From contig DXFE01000018.1 in the NCBI GenBank assembly GCA_019114585.1, forward strand, positions 1 to 64,000: DNA of 64,000 nt, read 5' to 3'. The notes under the pieces were generated by a model. That model was given only the letters and a program-made list of their open reading frames with translations, made no database searches and had not been told where the DNA came from. The position numbers and the translations under genes are program-made. Of this stretch, positions 9,006-17,325 are shown piece by piece. Numbering within the stretch: the stretch's first letter is position 1; every line of letters begins with the position of its first letter. The DNA comes from Gemmiger_A avium (GTDB lineage Bacteria; Bacillota; Clostridia; Oscillospirales; Ruminococcaceae).

Positions 9006-10109
9006 TCATTTCCAGCCGGGCAGCATAAGATGGGCCAGCTTGTCCAGGCGGTAGTAGAAAGCCTTGCGCCAGCTTTTGGCCTCGTATACCCGGGCCAGCA
9101 GCGCCTGCCGGTTCCAGCGCATGAGCAGCCAGGTCAGGGGTTCGGTTTTGTGCTGCCGCCCCAGTTCCAGCAGAAGGCTCACTGCCGGTTCCCGGCGCAG
9201 CGGGCAGGGCAGCGGCTCGCCCAAGGCCCGGGCGCTGTATACGCCAAAGGTCAGGGTGGCCATGTAATGGGCGATGGTTTCCCGGGCGGTCTGCTCATTG
9301 GCAAACAGCGCCGGACGGCTGCAGATGTCCCGGCATTCCCGGCAGATAACGTTCCAGTAACCGGGCTGCGGCGGCTCCGGCCCCTCCGCCGGGGCGGCGG
9401 CGCGCTGCTGATTGAACCTGGTGGCCTGGGAGTTGTCGTTGGCCCGCTCGTTGTAATACAGTGCCTGTTCAAAGAACACATAACCGCCCGGACGGCCGTC
9501 AAAGAACGCCCGGTAGTACCGGTCGAGAAAATCCTTGTCTTCACCCATTTTTTCCAGGCGGCCCAGTTCCTCGTTAAAACGCAGGTGTTCCCGGCGGATC
9601 ACATCGCCGTCAAACAGTTTGTTCCAGGGCTGCATCTCAATGCCCCGGCTGGTAAACAGCAGCATCATCTCCACCGCGTCGCACAGGCGGGGAGAAGAGG
9701 GCAGGGCAGACGCCTGTTCAAAAGCCGCCCAGTCGATGGCATACTGCCATACCGGCACCCGCTGCGGATGCAGCCGGGCCTGTTCCACCACATATTCCAG
9801 TTCGTGGGGGCCCATGGCGTCGTCGTTGTCACAGAAAGCGATATACCGGCCCTGGGCCGCATCCAGTCCGGTATTGCGGGCCCTGCTGATGCCGCCGTTG
9901 GGCTGATGGATCACCCGGAACCGGCTGTCCCGGGCGGCCCACTCGTCGCAGATAGCACCGCTGTTGTCCGGGCTGCCGTCCTCCACCAGGATACATTCCC
10001 AGTCGGTCAGGGTCTGGGCGGCCACCGCCGCCAGACAGCGGGGCAGCAGTTTTTCCGCGCCCCACACCGGGATGATCACACTGACCAGCGGACGATCCGA
10101 TTGGTTCAT
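9006..10109 (-). CDS. Family 2 glycosyltransferase, array member 6
   Basis: 367 residues from the ATG at 10109, chosen over an in-frame TTG six bases upstream because the site AAAGGAAG sits six bases before the ATG. LVSVIIPVWGAEKLLPR, VEDGSPDNSG (an Asp-to-Glu change in the usual VDDGS), NGGISRARNTGLDAAQG and the metal motif DNDD define the GT-A domain. The C-terminal half has LTFGVYSARALGEPLPCPL and ends in LMLPGWK. Its first strand resembles member 8 (VVPVWGAEKYLP), suggesting common descent. Confidence 0.87.
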   Translation of the reverse strand: MNQSDRPLVSVIIPVWGAEKLLPRCLAAVAAQTLTDWECILVEDGSPDNSGAICDEWAARDSRFRVIHQPNGGISRARNTGLDAAQGRYIAFCDNDDAMGPHELEYVVEQARLHPQRVPVWQYAIDWAAFEQASALPSSPRLCDAVEMMLLFTSRGIEMQPWNKLFDGDVIRREHLRFNEELGRLEKMGEDKDFLDRYYRAFFDGRPGGYVFFEQALYYNERANDNSQATRFNQQRAAAPAEGPEPPQPGYWNVICRECRDICSRPALFANEQTARETIAHYMATLTFGVYSARALGEPLPCPLRREPAVSLLLELGRQHKTEPLTWLLMRWNRQALLARVYEAKSWRKAFYYRLDKLAHLMLPGWK

Positions 10110-10124
10110 GAACAACTTCCTTTC

Positions 10125-11234
10125 TTATTCGCCGGCGTTGGCTTTCCAGCCGGGCAGCAGCAGGCGGAACAGCTGGCAGAACCGGAAGAAGGGTGCCTGC
10201 TTGAGTTCGTCCCACTGGTAGAGCCGGGCGGCAAAGCCGAACATCCGCCGCCGCAGCGGCAGGTAGTAGGGGTTGAAGATGCGGTTTGCCTGCCACCAGT
10301 CCAGCAGCTCGGCCAGTTCGGGGCCGTTGGTCAGTTCGACGGGGCGGCCTTCCTGCAATTTCTCCGCGCACCAGAGCGCAAAGGCGAAGCACCGGGTATA
10401 GTGCCGCACAAAGGCGATGGATTCCAGCGGGGGAATGTCGGTCAGGCGGGCGGGCATCTCGGCCCGGGCCGCCTGGTATTCCGCCAGGATAAAGGTCGCG
10501 TAGCCCGGCTCCGGATCGGGCAGGGTCAGTTCCAGACGCTGGGTGGCGGTACGGGTGATACTGGTGCGGTTGTCCGGATAATGGAAATAGCGGGGGGTGG
10601 CGGCGTAGGCCATGGGCACCGGCGTATCCGGCCAGCGGGCGGCCAGGTACTGTTCCATGAACAGCTTGTCCTCGCCCAGGTTGTCCCGCTTGCCCAGGGT
10701 CTCGTCAAACCGGAGCCCCGCCGCACGCACCGCGGCGGTGTTGAACAGCTTGTTCCAGATGGTCACGAAGATGGAGCCGCAGGGATGGCGGCGCAGCATG
10801 GAGTCCCCGTCGGTGAGTTCAAACTCCAGCGGCTTTGCGGAGGCGGCGGCAAAATCGGCCGCGTCCCGGGTATAGCCCCACATGACCAGCCGGTCGGGAT
10901 GGGCGGTCTGCATGGCTACAGCGTATTCCAGGCTGTGGGGATCCATGGCGTCGTCCTGGTCACAGAAGGTGAACCACTCGCCCCGCAGCTGGGCCAGGGC
11001 CGCATTGCGGGCGCTGGAAACGCCGCCGTTCTCCTTATCCAGCAGGCGGAACCGGGGATCTTTTTCCGCCAGGGCGGCGCAGACGGCCCGGCTGCCGTCG
11101 GTGGAGCCGTCGTTGACCATGACGCATTCAAAGTTCTGATAGGTCTGGGCCTGCAGGCTGCCCAGGCTGCGCGCCAGCCACTGCTCGCCGTTGTAGACGG
11201 GCAGGATCACGCTGACCAGCGGCTGTTCGTTCAT
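10125..11234 (-). CDS. Family 2 glycosyltransferase, array member 7
   Basis: 369 residues. LVSVILPVYNGEQWLAR, VNDGSTDGS (Asn in place of the first Asp of VDDGS), NGGVSSARNAALAQL and the metal motif DQDD. The centre has EDKLFMEQYLAARW. The C-terminal domain has FAFALWCAEKLQEGRPVELT and ends in LLLPGWKANAGE, with 5 residues after the G-W motif. Its nearest relative by eye is member 3 (both with DQDD and the CIL/CVM-xDDG block), so neighbours are not always closest kin. A GAGGTGACAACCC site precedes ATG. Confidence 0.87.
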   Translation of the reverse strand: MNEQPLVSVILPVYNGEQWLARSLGSLQAQTYQNFECVMVNDGSTDGSRAVCAALAEKDPRFRLLDKENGGVSSARNAALAQLRGEWFTFCDQDDAMDPHSLEYAVAMQTAHPDRLVMWGYTRDAADFAAASAKPLEFELTDGDSMLRRHPCGSIFVTIWNKLFNTAAVRAAGLRFDETLGKRDNLGEDKLFMEQYLAARWPDTPVPMAYAATPRYFHYPDNRTSITRTATQRLELTLPDPEPGYATFILAEYQAARAEMPARLTDIPPLESIAFVRHYTRCFAFALWCAEKLQEGRPVELTNGPELAELLDWWQANRIFNPYYLPLRRRMFGFAARLYQWDELKQAPFFRFCQLFRLLLPGWKANAGE

Positions 11235-11262
11235 GGGTTGTCACCTCGTTGTGTTGTGAAAA

Positions 11263-12444
11263 TCAGCGGTTCCAGTTGCCGCCCAGCAGGTAGTAGAAGC
11301 CCCAGTCGAAGCGGCCGAAGTTGCGGTTTCCGCTCTCGTCCAGGCGGTAGATAAACCGCACCAGCCACTTTTGCCGCAGACGGAACGGCAGATAATACAC
11401 CGACCAGGTTTTTTCTGCCTTGCAGCTGTTCAGCAGAGCGGTAAGTTCCTTGCAGCGGCCCAGCGGCGGGGTCTTTTCGCCGTTGGCTTTGGCGCAGCAG
11501 AGGGCATAGGCCAGCTGTTTCAGATAGGTACCGCGCATGATTTTCAGATCCCAGGGCCAGGCATGGTCGCTGTCGGGGTAAAGCTCCTGATGGCGAGCCA
11601 TCTGGTCATAAATTTCAGACCAGTATCCTACCTTTTCAATGCAAGTTGAACCATTCGAAACAGATTTATTCTCTTGGCTTGCTAGTATGCTGCTTACGCT
11701 TTTTTCATTACGTCTCCAATAGTATAAGACATCCGGCATTACCGCCACCGGAATCTCTGGTTTTTCAATTTGCCATTTTTGGACTAAGCGTTCAAAAAAC
11801 TCCTTATCCTCGTAGCTATCGCGTTTGGGACGCTTATACCACTCCTCATCGAACCATACATCCAGTTGTTCAAGCACCTGTCTATCATAAAGGTGGTTCC
11901 ATTGCGTCCATCCCACTACCATTTGCATAAAAAAGCTATGGTCATATTGGTATATTTTCCACTTACCCGTTTCTTCTCCGGTGATAAAATTCTCCTCGTC
12001 ACGGGTATAGCGCCACGCAGAAAACCCGCCCGGAACCGTTTTCATAGCTTCTGCTGCCCATTCCAACAGCCGGGGGTGTATCTTGTCGTCATTGTCGCAA
12101 AAGGTAAGATACCGTCCGCGCGCCGCCCGCATTCCGGTGTTCCGGGCCGCGCACACTCCGCCGTTCTCTTTATGGATCACCACAAACCGGCTGTCCCGGG
12201 CGGCATACTCATCGCAGATGGTTCCGCTGTTATCCGGGCTGCCGTCATCCACAAGGATGCATTCCCAGTCCGGCATGGTCTGGGCAAGAACCGTATCCAG
12301 AAACGTGGGCAGATACTTTTCCGCCCCCCACACCGGCACCACGATGCTGACCAGCGGACAGGAAACATCCTGCGGAGCAGACGCTCCGCAGGCGACGGTT
12401 CCGTCGCGGCCGGGTTGCGATTTATCCAGCACAGCCGTATTCAT
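11263..12444 (-). CDS. Family 2 glycosyltransferase, array member 8 (mosaic, N-terminally extended)
   Basis: 393 residues from the ATG at 12444 (an in-frame GTG lies 9 bases upstream; AGGATG is the only ribosome site). About 29 extra residues precede LVSIVVPVWGAEKYLP, and part of that extension is encoded by two adjacent perfect hairpins at 12369-12407. The GT-A domain then has VDDGSPDNSG, NGGVCAARNTGMRAARG and metal motif DNDD. From about 12060 down to 11640 (residues about 128-268) base composition falls to 35-45% GC in sampled 60-mers, against well over 60% on either side. The C-terminus returns to high GC and is nearly identical to member 9 (NRNFGRFDWGFYYLLGG). This reads as a chimera with an imported central segment. 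Confidence 0.86.
   Translation of the reverse strand: MNTAVLDKSQPGRDGTVACGASAPQDVSCPLVSIVVPVWGAEKYLPTFLDTVLAQTMPDWECILVDDGSPDNSGTICDEYAARDSRFVVIHKENGGVCAARNTGMRAARGRYLTFCDNDDKIHPRLLEWAAEAMKTVPGGFSAWRYTRDEENFITGEETGKWKIYQYDHSFFMQMVVGWTQWNHLYDRQVLEQLDVWFDEEWYKRPKRDSYEDKEFFERLVQKWQIEKPEIPVAVMPDVLYYWRRNEKSVSSILASQENKSVSNGSTCIEKVGYWSEIYDQMARHQELYPDSDHAWPWDLKIMRGTYLKQLAYALCCAKANGEKTPPLGRCKELTALLNSCKAEKTWSVYYLPFRLRQKWLVRFIYRLDESGNRNFGRFDWGFYYLLGGNWNR
12369..12407. repeat. Two adjacent perfect hairpins inside member 8
   Basis: 12369-12392 is CCTGCGGAGC / GCTCCGCAGG with loop AGAC, a 10 bp perfect stem. 12392-12407 is GCGACGG / CCGTCGC with loop TT, a 7 bp stem. Together they encode part of the extra N-terminal residues of glycosyltransferase 8, in frame. 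They look like a small REP-like palindromic insertion, but no second copy was found in this window. Confidence 0.6.
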
Positions 12445-12476
12445 ACGTTCCACATCCTATCGTTATTTGTAGTTGT

Positions 12477-13667
12477 TCACCGGTTCCACTTTCCGCCCAG
12501 CAGGTAGTAGAAGCCCCAGTCCATACGGCCGAAGTTGCGGCTGTGGCTGGCGTCCAGGTAGTACATCCGGGCGGCCAGCGCAGCACTGTGCCAGCGCAGG
12601 GGCAGATAATAGGGCGAGTAGCGGCGGCGCTGTTTGCACCAGGCCAGCGCACCGGCCAGGCCCGGGTGGGCCCACATCCCGGCGGGCAGGGGCTTGCCGG
12701 TTTTGCGGCAGGCCCAGATGCCGTAGGCCAGGCTGCGAAGCAGGCTCAGGTGCAGGCCGGAGGTTTTATGCTCATCGCCGCCGTAGATCCAGTCCAGTCT
12801 GGCGTCCTGCGCGTAGTCGTCCAGCAGCATCTGACAATAGGCGGTGGGATCGGCGGGCAGGGCCAGCTGCTCGTTGGTCTCGTCGGCCATGGCGGCGTTC
12901 TCGCCCGCCACCCGCACCTCGATATGGCGGGTGATGGCGTCGGTGTTGGTGCAGTCGTAGTAATACAGGTCGTTGCCGGTGTAGGCGATGGGCTGTTCCG
13001 GGGTCGGGTCCAGCGCCAGGCGCATATACCGGTCCACATAGTCCCGGTCCTCGCCGTACCACTGGCCGTCCGGGTCGATGCGGTACTGGTCCTTTTCCGG
13101 GCGGATATTCTCGTCAAACCACAGATCGTTTTCCACCAGCAGCTTGCGGTCGAACAGCTTGTTCCAGGCGGTGAAGTACAGGTTGCGCCGGACCATCAGC
13201 CGGTCGATCTGTTTGCGCGGCAGGCAGACCGCCGCCAGCGGCCGGTCAAAACCCGCTTCAAAGGCGGCGTGGTCGCCGGTATACTCCCAGATCACGAAAG
13301 CGCCGGGGTGCTGCTTTTCCATCTCCAGCGCGTATTCCAGCGCGTGGGGGGAGAGCTCGTCGTCGCAGTCCGGAATGACCACCCAGCGGCCCCGGGCGGC
13401 GGCCAGCCCCACGTTGCGGGCGCTGGAAGCGCCGCCGTTCTTTTTATGGATGGCCTTGAAGCGGGGGTCCTTGGCGGCCCAGGCGTCGCACACCTTGCCG
13501 GAATCGTCCGGGGACTCGTCGTCCACCAGGATGCACTCCCAGTCGGTAAAGGTCTGGGCGGCCACCGACTCGCACAGGCGGTTCAGCCATTCGCCCTTGT
13601 ACACCGCCGCCACCACGCTCACGGCGGGGGCGTTTTCGGCAAAGGGCTGCCAGCTGTGGTTTTGCAT
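12477..13667 (-). CDS. Family 2 glycosyltransferase, array member 9 (aroF-proximal)
   Basis: 396 residues and the first of the array to be transcribed, starting 12 nt after aroF with AAGGAGAGGATACC before ATG. The catalytic domain has AVSVVAAVYKGEWLNR (AAVY in place of VPVY), VDDESPDDSG (Glu in place of the Gly of DDGS), NGGASSARNVGLAAARG and DCDD at the metal site. These are the most divergent core motifs in the array, and activity or donor choice may differ. The centre is about 25 residues longer than in its neighbours. The end NFGRMDWGFYYLLGGKWNR is almost identical to member 8, also at the nucleotide level. Confidence 0.87.
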   Translation of the reverse strand: MQNHSWQPFAENAPAVSVVAAVYKGEWLNRLCESVAAQTFTDWECILVDDESPDDSGKVCDAWAAKDPRFKAIHKKNGGASSARNVGLAAARGRWVVIPDCDDELSPHALEYALEMEKQHPGAFVIWEYTGDHAAFEAGFDRPLAAVCLPRKQIDRLMVRRNLYFTAWNKLFDRKLLVENDLWFDENIRPEKDQYRIDPDGQWYGEDRDYVDRYMRLALDPTPEQPIAYTGNDLYYYDCTNTDAITRHIEVRVAGENAAMADETNEQLALPADPTAYCQMLLDDYAQDARLDWIYGGDEHKTSGLHLSLLRSLAYGIWACRKTGKPLPAGMWAHPGLAGALAWCKQRRRYSPYYLPLRWHSAALAARMYYLDASHSRNFGRMDWGFYYLLGGKWNR

Positions 13668-13679
13668 GGTATCCTCTCC

Positions 13680-14696
13680 TTACATATCCCGGCCCACCAC
13701 CTGGGCGATGGCGCGGCATTTGTCGATTACCTGGCGGAACTTGTCCGGCTTCAGGCTCTGGGCACCGTCGCTCCAGGCGTTCTGGGGATCGTTGTGCACC
13801 TCGATGATCAGGCCGTCGGCCCCGGCGGCCACCGCCGCCAGGCTCATGGCCTCCACGTACCGCCAGTTGCCGGTGGCGTGGCTGGGGTCGATGATGATGG
13901 GCAGGTGGGTCTTTTCCTTGATGATGGGAATGACCGACAGGTCCAGGGTGTTGCGGGTGTAGGGCTCAAAGGTGCGGATGCCCCGCTCGCAGAAGATCAC
14001 GTTCTCGTTGCCGCCGGCCATGATGTACTCGGCGCTCATGATCCACTCCTCGATGGTGTTGGCCAAACCGCGCTTGAGCAGCACCGGCTTTTTCATCTTG
14101 CCCACCGCCTTGAGCAGCTGGAAGTTCTGCATATTGCGGGCGCCGATCTGCACCAGGTCCACGTACTGCTCGAACTCCTCGATCTTGTCCTCGCTCATGA
14201 GCTCGCTGACGATGGGCAGGCCGGTGAGTTCCCGGGCCTTGACCATGTCCAGCACGCCCTCGGTCCCGAGACCCTGGAAGGCATAGGGGGAGGTGCGGGG
14301 CTTGTACGCGCCGCCGCGCAGCATGGAACCGCCGGCCTCCTTGACGGCCTTGGCGATGTCCACCACCTGGGATTCGCACTCCACGCTGCAGGGGCCGCCG
14401 ATGACGCAGATCTTTTCCTTGCCGCCGATCTTGACGCCGTTCACGTCCACGATGGTGTCGGCCTCATGGAACAGCCGGTTGGCCTTTTTATAGGGGGCGG
14501 ACACGCGGGTGACGCTTTCCACCCAGGGGTTGGCGGCCACCTGCTTTTCGTTGACCTTGGTGGTGTCGCCCACGATGCCGAACACGTTGTAGTCGGTGCC
14601 GCGGATGAGGGTGACCGACAGGCCCTGGGCCTCGAAGCCGGCGATGATTTTCTGGATTTCTGCCTGGGGCGTGCCCCGTTTGGTTGAGATGATCAT
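13680..14696 (-). CDS. aroF: 3-deoxy-7-phosphoheptulonate (DAHP) synthase, type I-beta with N-terminal regulatory domain
   Basis: Joins PEP and erythrose 4-phosphate to DAHP, committing carbon to aromatics. 338 residues. Residues 1-about 75 form a ferredoxin-like regulatory domain (MIISTKRGTPQAEIQKII, DYNVFGIVGDTTKV), as in Thermotoga-type enzymes, where it confers feedback inhibition by Tyr or Phe. The barrel follows, with VIGGPCSVE, GAYKPRTSPYAFQG, QIGARNMQNF, LLKRGLANTIEEW, CERGIRTFE and IDPSHATG. Its ATG overlaps the aroQ stop (ATGA at 14693-14696), so translation is probably coupled. The first glycosyltransferase follows after 12 nt. Confidence 0.95.
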   Translation of the reverse strand: MIISTKRGTPQAEIQKIIAGFEAQGLSVTLIRGTDYNVFGIVGDTTKVNEKQVAANPWVESVTRVSAPYKKANRLFHEADTIVDVNGVKIGGKEKICVIGGPCSVECESQVVDIAKAVKEAGGSMLRGGAYKPRTSPYAFQGLGTEGVLDMVKARELTGLPIVSELMSEDKIEEFEQYVDLVQIGARNMQNFQLLKAVGKMKKPVLLKRGLANTIEEWIMSAEYIMAGGNENVIFCERGIRTFEPYTRNTLDLSVIPIIKEKTHLPIIIDPSHATGNWRYVEAMSLAAVAAGADGLIIEVHNDPQNAWSDGAQSLKPDKFRQVIDKCRAIAQVVGRDM

Positions 14697-15145
14697 TGTG
14701 GTACAGTTCCTTTCCCGGTAATGATTTGCTGCAAGAAGCGCGCCGCGTTCACATAGCCCTCAATGCCCTGGCCGATAAAGTGGCCCTGGCAGGCCATGCC
14801 GGCGTAGCTGATCTGGCGGAAGGGTTCCCGCTTGGTCACGTCGCTGATATGCACCTCGGCGGCGGGCAGCGCCACCGCCTTGAGCGCGTCCAGAATGGCG
14901 ATGCTGGTGTGGGTATAGGCCCCCGGATTGATCACGATGCCGTCCGCGTACTGCAGCGCGTCCTGGATCGCGTCCACCAGATCCCCCTCGTGATTGGACT
15001 GATAAAATTCCGTTTCGATGCCCAGCGCGTCGCAGCAGGCGGCCACATACTCCACCATGGCGTTGTAGTCCACCGTGCCGTAGATGCCCGGTTCCCGGAT
15101 GCCCAGCATGTTCAGGTTGGGCCCGTTCAGTATAAGCAGTTTCAT
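14693..15145 (-). CDS. aroQ: 3-dehydroquinate dehydratase, type II
   Basis: Dehydrates 3-dehydroquinate to 3-dehydroshikimate. 150 residues, typical for the small dodecameric type II enzyme. Motifs: NGPNLNMLGIREPGIYG with the catalytic Tyr, FYQSNHEGDLVDAIQ, INPGAYTHTSIAILDAL with the catalytic Asn and His, and EVHISDVTKREPFR. It overlaps aroC upstream (15142-15145) and aroF downstream by ATGA junctions. The next two steps of the pathway (aroE, aroK) are not encoded in this window. Confidence 0.96.
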   Translation of the reverse strand: MKLLILNGPNLNMLGIREPGIYGTVDYNAMVEYVAACCDALGIETEFYQSNHEGDLVDAIQDALQYADGIVINPGAYTHTSIAILDALKAVALPAAEVHISDVTKREPFRQISYAGMACQGHFIGQGIEGYVNAARFLQQIITGKGTVPQ

Positions 15146-16266
15146 GCTTCGCTTCCTTTCCGCTGCCAGTCCAGCCCGGCGCTCTGGGTCATCAGATCCA
15201 GAAGGCCCAGGGCTACCATGCTGTCCTGCACCACCCGCGCCCGGGGCAGGATGCAGGGGTCGTGCCGGCCCTTGAGCTGCAGGGTGGCCGCCTGGCCGGT
15301 GGACAGATCCACCGTGGCCTGCTCTTTGAAGATGCTGGGGGTGGGCTTGATGACGGTGCTGAGCACCAGCGGCATGCCGTTGGTGATGCCCCCGTTGACC
15401 CCGCCGTTGTGGTTGGAACCGGTGATGACCCGGTCTTTCCAGAGCAGGAAGGGGTCGTTGGCCTGGCTGCCCCGCATCTCCGCCAGGGCAAAGCCGCTGC
15501 CGAACTCCACCCCTTTGACCGCCGGGATGCTGAACAGCAGATGGCTCAGCACGCTTTCCACGCTGTCAAAGAAGGGTTCGCCGATACCGGCGGGCAGGCC
15601 CAGCACGGCGGTTTCCAGCACGCCGCCCACGCTGTCCCCGTCGGCGGCCGCGGCCTTGATGGCCGCCCGCATGGGTTCTTCAAAGGCGGTGTCCAGCACC
15701 GGCAGGCCCTCGGTACGGGCGTCCAGCGCGTCCAGCTGACGGGCCAGACGATCGGGCTCCGCGTCAAAGCGGCTGCCCTCGATGCCCGCGCACCGGATGA
15801 TGTGGGTGCCCACCCGCACCCCGTGGGCGGCCAGCACACCCAGGCACAGCGCCCCGGCGGCCACCACCGGCGCGGTGAGACGGCCGGAGAAATGCCCGCC
15901 GCCCCGGCTGTCCTGCCAGCCCTGGTACTTGGCCAGGGCGGTGAAGTCCGCGTGGCCCGGGCGGGGCATGGCGGCCAGCTGGTCGTAGTCCCCGGAGCGG
16001 GTGTTGGTGTTCTCGATCACAAAGGTGATGGCGGTGCCGGTGGTATGGCCCTTGTACACGCCGCTCAGAAAGCGGACGGTATCCGGCTCGGTGCGGGCGG
16101 TGGTGAGCCCGTCCCCCCGGGCGCGGCGCTTGTCCATCTGGCGGGCGATAAAATCCTCGTCCACCGGCAGGCCCGCGGCCAGGCCGTGCAGCACACCGCC
16201 CACCGCCGGGCCATGGCTTTCGCCGAAAATCGTCAGGCTCACGGCGCTGCCAAAGCTATCCCTCAT
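15142..16266 (-). CDS. aroC: Chorismate synthase
   Basis: Converts EPSP to chorismate using reduced FMN. 374 residues, normal length. Motifs: FGESHGPAVGGVLHGLAAG near the N-terminus, KRRARGDGLTTARTEPDT, PRPGHADFTALAKY, DSRGGGHFSGRLTAP with the active-site His, and NGGVNGGITNGMPL. It follows aroB by 30 nt and overlaps aroQ by 4 nt (ATGA). Confidence 0.97.
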   Translation of the reverse strand: MRDSFGSAVSLTIFGESHGPAVGGVLHGLAAGLPVDEDFIARQMDKRRARGDGLTTARTEPDTVRFLSGVYKGHTTGTAITFVIENTNTRSGDYDQLAAMPRPGHADFTALAKYQGWQDSRGGGHFSGRLTAPVVAAGALCLGVLAAHGVRVGTHIIRCAGIEGSRFDAEPDRLARQLDALDARTEGLPVLDTAFEEPMRAAIKAAAADGDSVGGVLETAVLGLPAGIGEPFFDSVESVLSHLLFSIPAVKGVEFGSGFALAEMRGSQANDPFLLWKDRVITGSNHNGGVNGGITNGMPLVLSTVIKPTPSIFKEQATVDLSTGQAATLQLKGRHDPCILPRARVVQDSMVALGLLDLMTQSAGLDWQRKGSEA

Positions 16267-16296
16267 ATACGATTCCCCCTTGTTGTAAAAATCCCC

Positions 16297-17325
16297 TCAG
16301 GCCTTGTCCAGGCCCACCAGTGTTTCCAGTGCCTCCAGCGGCGCTTTGTCCAGCCGCCAGCAGCCCAGCCCCGGCACCTTGACCAGGGTGACGCTGCCGC
16401 CCCGGGCCTTTTTGTCGTGCCGCATGTAGGCCAGCACCTGTTCCTTGTTGTAGGTGGCCCGGGCGGGCAGGCCCAGCTTGCGGTAGACCGCCCGTACCCG
16501 CTTTTGCAGCTGCCTGTCCTCGATCATGGGCAGCATGCCCAGAGCCACGCACTCCCCGTGGAAATATCCCTTGGTGCGGCGGCCCTTGATGCCCCGCACC
16601 GCCTCGATGCCGTGGCCCAGCGTATGGCCGAAGTTCAGCGCCGCCCGGGCGCCGTGCTCGGTTTCGTCCTGCTCCACGATCTTCTTTTTCACCAGCAGGC
16701 TGCGGTAGATGATGTCCTCGATGTCGGCGTCCACGTCCCCGTTTTCAAACAGCAGAAACAGCTGCGGGTCACAGATCAGGCCGGCCTTGATGGCCTCGGC
16801 CAGGCCGTTGATGTAATGCCGGCGGGGCAGGGTAGACAGGGTGTCCGGGTCGATGACCACGAGTTTGGGCTGCCAGAAGGCGCCCACGATGTTCTTGGCG
16901 TCCCCCAGGTCCACGGCCACCTTGCCGCCGATGGAGGAGTCGATCTGGGACAGGGTGGTGGTGGGGCAGTTAATGAAATCCACCCCGCGCATGAAGGTGG
17001 CGGCCACAAAGCCCGCCAGGTCGCCCACCACGCCGCCGCCCACGGCGATCACCAGGCCGCCCCGGTCCAGCCCGGCGTCCAGCGCCTGCTGCAGCAGCTG
17101 CCCGTAAACCTTCAGGCTTTTGCTGGCCTCCCCCTGGGGCACGGTGGCGATGGTGCCGTGGGGGCACTGGGCGGCCACCTTTTGGGCGTATTCGGCGGGC
17201 ACGCCGCTGTCGGTGACGATCAGCACCGGCCGGTCCAGCCAGGCCAGCTGGCTCAGGTTGGACAGCGCGCCCCGTTTCAGAATAATGTCGTAGCTGCGGG
17301 GGCCAAGACGCATGGAAAGTTTCAT
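16297..17325 (-). CDS. aroB: 3-dehydroquinate synthase
   Basis: Cyclises DAHP to 3-dehydroquinate with NAD+ and a divalent metal. 342 residues. Motifs: GEASKSLKVYGQLLQ, GGGVVGDLAGFVAATFMRG, PTTTLSQIDSSIGGKVAVD, AFWQPKLVVIDPDTL, NGLAEAIKAGLI and the metal-binding FGHTLGHGIE. Its ATG overlaps the pheA stop (ATGA at 17322-17325). It is about 15-20 residues shorter at the C-terminus than the E. coli enzyme, within family range. Confidence 0.97.
   Translation of the reverse strand: MKLSMRLGPRSYDIILKRGALSNLSQLAWLDRPVLIVTDSGVPAEYAQKVAAQCPHGTIATVPQGEASKSLKVYGQLLQQALDAGLDRGGLVIAVGGGVVGDLAGFVAATFMRGVDFINCPTTTLSQIDSSIGGKVAVDLGDAKNIVGAFWQPKLVVIDPDTLSTLPRRHYINGLAEAIKAGLICDPQLFLLFENGDVDADIEDIIYRSLLVKKKIVEQDETEHGARAALNFGHTLGHGIEAVRGIKGRRTKGYFHGECVALGMLPMIEDRQLQKRVRAVYRKLGLPARATYNKEQVLAYMRHDKKARGGSVTLVKVPGLGCWRLDKAPLEALETLVGLDKA

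Noticed and set aside
3384..13667. Nine glycosyltransferases as an assembly duplication
   Set aside because: The members differ throughout in sequence and length, each with its own ribosome site; only the 3' ends of two are nearly identical.
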